A DNA stretch of 16,956 nt from assembly GCA_937888665.1 (NCBI GenBank), contig CALBET010000128.1:1-16956 (forward strand). Reading direction: 5' to 3'. A model generated the notes under the pieces. The model was not told where the DNA came from and searched no databases. It worked only from the letters and a program-made list of their open reading frames with translations. Position 1 is the stretch's first letter. Every line of letters starts with the position of its first letter. The position numbers were made by a program, and so were the translations under genes. The DNA comes from an uncultured Acidobacteriota bacterium (GTDB lineage: Bacteria > Acidobacteriota > Vicinamibacteria > Vicinamibacterales > UBA8438). Positions 14,682 to 16,956 of the stretch are shown here, one piece after another.

Positions 14682-14707
14682 GTGGCCATGCTATACTCGC
14701 TGGCCAC
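14682..14707 (+). promoter_or_regulatory. Promoter of the corrinoid-uptake operon, -10 inside a dyad
   Basis: TATACT (14692-14697) is a near-consensus -10. It is centred between arms GTGGCCA (14682-14688) and TGGCCAC (14701-14707). No good -35 is seen 17 bases upstream. Transcription would begin near 14704, right at the riboswitch 5' end. The dyad could be a repressor site or part of the first RNA helix. Confidence 0.5.
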
Positions 14708-14912
14708 AACTCGACGCTCCCTGAATGGTCAAGGGAAGTGGGTGCGAATCCCACACGGTCCCGCCACTGTAAGTGGGGAGCGGAACGACAAACTGGCGCA
14801 CACGTCGCATCGGTGTTACCGACCCCGACGAGTCGCCCGCCACTGCGTCACTGGACGTGGGAAGGCGTAGTCGTTCCGCGACGATCCACAAGTCAGGAGA
14901 CCTGACCACTCG
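14705..14912 (+). promoter_or_regulatory. Cobalamin (B12) riboswitch
   Basis: The conserved aptamer blocks appear in order: GAATGGTCAAGGGAAGTGGGTGCGAATCCCAC (14723-14754, here listed only as one block in the range), the invariant GCCACTG at 14763-14769, GGAGCGGAACGACA downstream, and the B12 box AGTCAGGAGACCTG (14891-14904). Binding of adenosyl- or methylcobalamin normally turns off the downstream gene. The downstream genes encode a BtuDC-like importer, a standard target. It starts next to the -10 box at 14692. Confidence 0.94.
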
Positions 14913-14926
14913 GGCTCGTCCTTTTC

Positions 14927-14966
14927 GCCGGTTCGTTATCGAACCGGCACGGCGCGTGGTCACGCC
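14927..14966 (+). promoter_or_regulatory. Expression-platform hairpins of the B12 riboswitch
   Basis: GCCGGTTCG (14927-14935) pairs perfectly with CGAACCGGC (14940-14948) around TTAT. A second weaker hairpin, GGCGCGTG with CACGCC, follows at about 14951-14966. No T run follows either, so control is more likely at translation than by intrinsic termination, although Rho-dependent control is possible. Confidence 0.5.
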
Positions 14967-14977
14967 GAAAGGAACCG

Positions 14978-15052
14978 ATGCATCACCTTCTGAGCGCAGG
15001 ATCCCGTCTCGACCCCACGTCTAGCGCGGGAGCCGGGCGTGCTGCTCGCTGA
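14978..15052 (+). CDS. Possible 24-residue leader peptide overlapping the btuD start
   Basis: An ATG at 14978 is preceded by AAAGGA at close spacing and opens a 24-codon frame (MHHLLSAGSRLDPTSSAGAG...) ending TGA at 15050-15052. It overlaps the GTG start of the ATPase (15039) in a different frame. If translated, it would couple ribosome access at the riboswitch exit to btuD. It may be chance; the peptide has no recognised relatives. Confidence 0.25.
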   Translation: MHHLLSAGSRLDPTSSAGAGRAAR

Positions 15053-15863
15053 GCACGTCTCGTTCAGTTACGGCGCCGCGCCGGTGCTGAACGACGTGTC
15101 CGTGTCGGTGCGGTCCGGTGGGCTGGTGGGCGTGCTCGGCCCGAACGGGTCGGGCAAGACCACGTTCCTCAAGCTCCTGGCCGGACTGCTGACCCCGCAA
15201 AGCGGCCGCGTCTCGCTCGACGACCTGGACCTGGCAGATATCGACCGGCGGACGCTGGCCCGTCGCATCAGTGTCGTGCCGCAAGAGACGGAGCTGGCCT
15301 TCGACTACAGCGTCCTCGAAATCGTGCTGATGGGCCGCTACCCCCATCTGCAACCATTCGAACTGGAAGGCCCGGCCGATCTCGACATCGCGCGTCGGAC
15401 GCTGGCGGCGACCGGCACGACGCACCTCGAGCAACGAACCTTTCGCACGCTGAGCGGGGGCGAAAAGCAACGGGTCGTGATGGCCAGCGCGCTCGCCCAG
15501 TTCGAGCGCGCCCCGGGTACAGCGGACACGCCGCGCGACGATGCGCACAGCACCCGCGTGCTGCTGCTCGACGAACCAACATCGTCGCTCGACCTCTCGT
15601 TCCAGCTCGGGACCGCGACGCTGATCCAGGAACTGAACCGCACGCATCGGACCACCGCCGTCATCTGCACGCACGATCTCAACTTCGCGGCCGGGCTCTG
15701 TCGCGACCTGGTGTTGCTTCGCGACGGCCGGGTCGTAGCGTCCGGGCCAACCGACGAGGTGCTGACCCCGGACACCATCGGCGCCGTCTACGACGTCGAG
15801 GCCGACGTGCATCGTCATGCGCTTACTCGGCACCTGACGGTGGTGCCGCTGGCCCGGCTGTAG
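15039..15863 (+). CDS. btuD: ABC transporter ATP-binding protein, BtuD/FecE-like
   Basis: The 274-residue ATPase powers import through the BtuC-like permease encoded 15 bases downstream. Walker A is GPNGSGKT (34-41), the Q-loop Q82 (VVPQE), the signature LSGGE (138-142), Walker B VLLLDEP (174-180), D-loop SSLD and switch histidine H212 (CTHD). LGRYPH-like MGRYPHLQPF is typical of the iron-siderophore/B12 branch. Between the signature helix and Walker B lies an unusual polar stretch of about 15 residues (FERAPGTADTPRDDAH). The GTG start has GGGAG six bases upstream. The B12 riboswitch upstream supports corrinoids as the substrate. Confidence 0.9.
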   Translation: MLLAEHVSFSYGAAPVLNDVSVSVRSGGLVGVLGPNGSGKTTFLKLLAGLLTPQSGRVSLDDLDLADIDRRTLARRISVVPQETELAFDYSVLEIVLMGRYPHLQPFELEGPADLDIARRTLAATGTTHLEQRTFRTLSGGEKQRVVMASALAQFERAPGTADTPRDDAHSTRVLLLDEPTSSLDLSFQLGTATLIQELNRTHRTTAVICTHDLNFAAGLCRDLVLLRDGRVVASGPTDEVLTPDTIGAVYDVEADVHRHALTRHLTVVPLARL

Positions 15864-15878
15864 CCCGATACCAAGAGG

Positions 15879-16928
15879 ATGTCTGAAGCCACCGCCACCT
15901 TGCCAGCCCTGAGCCGCGTCTCGGCTGGCGATCTACGCCGGCGCATCTGGCTGGTACAGGCCGGATTCGGCGCGCTGGCGGTGGCCGCGTGCATCGTCGC
16001 GCCGCTCGTCGGTCCGACGACGATCAGCCTTCGTCAGGTGTTCGACACGACCATCCCATTCGGAGAGAACGTCGACGCCCAGATCTTCTTCATCGCCCGG
16101 CTACCCCGCGCACTGGCAGGGGCGTTGGTCGGCGGGTCGCTGGCGGCGGCCGGCGTCGTGTTGCAGGCGCTGTTGCGGAATCCGCTGGCCACCCCCTTCA
16201 CACTTGGGGTCTCGGCCGGCGCCTCGCTGGGCGCCATGCTCGTCATCACGCTCGGCGTGCCGCTCACGCTGCTGGGGTCAGCCGCGGTGCCGGCGGCCAG
16301 TTTTGCCGGCGCCCTGGGCGCGCTGGCGATTGTCTACTTCCTGGCGACCATGCGCCGACAGGGGCTGTCGACGCTGGTGCTGCTGCTGGCGGGGGTGACC
16401 CTCAACTCACTGTTCTCCGCCATCATCCTGTTCGTCCAGTACCTGGCCGACCCCGCGCAAACCCTCCAGTCCGTGCGCTGGGTCATGGGCAATCTGGACG
16501 TTGGCAGCTACCGTCCCATCCTGTGGGCGCTCGGGCCCATGGGTCTGGCGTTCGTCGCCTTCGCACGGCTGCCGCGTGCGTTGAACCTGCTGACGATGGG
16601 CGCGGACAGTGCCGCCGTGCGCGGCATCGACGTGCTCCGCACCCAGCGGATCGCGTTTCTCAGCGCCTCACTCGCAACCGGCGCGGCCGTGGCCGTCGGT
16701 GGACCGATCGGCTTCATCGGCATCATCGTCCCCCATCTGGTCCGGCTGCTGGTCGGCGCCGATCACCGGCTGGTGTTGCCGGCCGCGGTCGGTCTGGGTG
16801 CCGCGTTCCTGGTCGTGTGCGACGTGGCGGCCAGGACGTTGCTGTCGCCGATGGAACTGCCGGTCGGGGTGATCACCGCCATGCTCGGCGGACCTTTTTT
16901 TCTCTGGCTTCTGGTCCGTCACCGATGA
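15879..16928 (+). CDS. btuC: FecCD-family ABC permease, BtuC-like
   Basis: The 349-residue membrane protein is of usual length for the family and has about ten hydrophobic segments. Conserved blocks are FFIARLPRALAGALVGGSLAAAG, LLRNPLATPFTLGVSAGASLG, GVTLNSLFSA, VRWVMGNL, GADSAAVRGID and GPIGFIGIIVPHLVRLLVG. The permease forms the channel with the ATPase upstream (15-base gap). A purine-rich AAGAGG abuts the ATG. The riboswitch makes cobalamin or a precursor the most likely cargo; FecCD permeases for siderophores or heme look very similar. Confidence 0.9.
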   Translation: MSEATATLPALSRVSAGDLRRRIWLVQAGFGALAVAACIVAPLVGPTTISLRQVFDTTIPFGENVDAQIFFIARLPRALAGALVGGSLAAAGVVLQALLRNPLATPFTLGVSAGASLGAMLVITLGVPLTLLGSAAVPAASFAGALGALAIVYFLATMRRQGLSTLVLLLAGVTLNSLFSAIILFVQYLADPAQTLQSVRWVMGNLDVGSYRPILWALGPMGLAFVAFARLPRALNLLTMGADSAAVRGIDVLRTQRIAFLSASLATGAAVAVGGPIGFIGIIVPHLVRLLVGADHRLVLPAAVGLGAAFLVVCDVAARTLLSPMELPVGVITAMLGGPFFLWLLVRHR

Positions 16929-16956
16929 CCGCCACAACTCGACACGCAGCGGCGTC
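16925..16956 (+). CDS. Start of the next operon gene, cut by the window edge
   Basis: ATG at 16925 overlaps the btuC stop as ATGA, a coupling typical of operon genes. Ten codons are visible (MTATTRHAAA). That is too little to identify; a periplasmic corrinoid-binding protein or a cobalamin-processing enzyme would fit the operon. Confidence 0.5.
   Translation, partial: MTATTRHAAA

Noticed and set aside
1..16956. CRISPR array
   Set aside because: No regularly spaced direct repeats with unique spacers were seen; repeated motifs are palindromic modules at only two places.

Overview
The window is high-GC bacterial DNA. The organism is probably an acidobacterium of the Vicinamibacteria type. That is an inference from three things: kinase-ATPase-TPR giants, a futalosine-pathway menaquinone gene (mqnE), and short dispersed intergenic repeats of kinds I associate with that group. 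No ribosomal RNA or other firm taxonomic marker is present.

Left part (1-7074) looks like the end of an integrated accessory region. From the left edge it holds the 3' end of a probable group II intron; a serine/threonine kinase gene cut off after about 83 codons; a RelBE-type toxin-antitoxin pair; a full-length kinase-STAND ATPase-TPR protein of 1,202 residues; a VapBC toxin-antitoxin pair; and a tyrosine recombinase gene broken by a 2-base frameshift. The recombinase frame runs into an intact tRNA-Arg(ACG) gene on the opposite strand, which is the likely attachment site. The kinase and its truncated paralogue each lie directly downstream of a different toxin-antitoxin operon, one with a 4-base overlap and the other 58 bases away. 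This repeated linkage is the most unusual feature of the window.

Middle part (7131-11601) is core-like: an exported family 3 beta-N-acetylhexosaminidase (minus strand), divergent from moaB and moeA for molybdenum cofactor synthesis, and then a convergent gene for a small membrane protein with four CxxC pairs. The gaps around moaB/moeA and beside the next operon carry the same three short repeat modules in different orders.

Right part (11782-16956) has two divergent units. On the minus strand, mqnE (aminofutalosine synthase), sodA (superoxide dismutase) and an unidentified polytopic membrane protein form a probable operon. On the plus strand, a cobalamin riboswitch precedes a btuD-like ATPase gene, a btuC-like permease gene, and the first codons of a third gene overlapping btuC by 4 bases. 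This is a B12-repressed corrinoid uptake operon.
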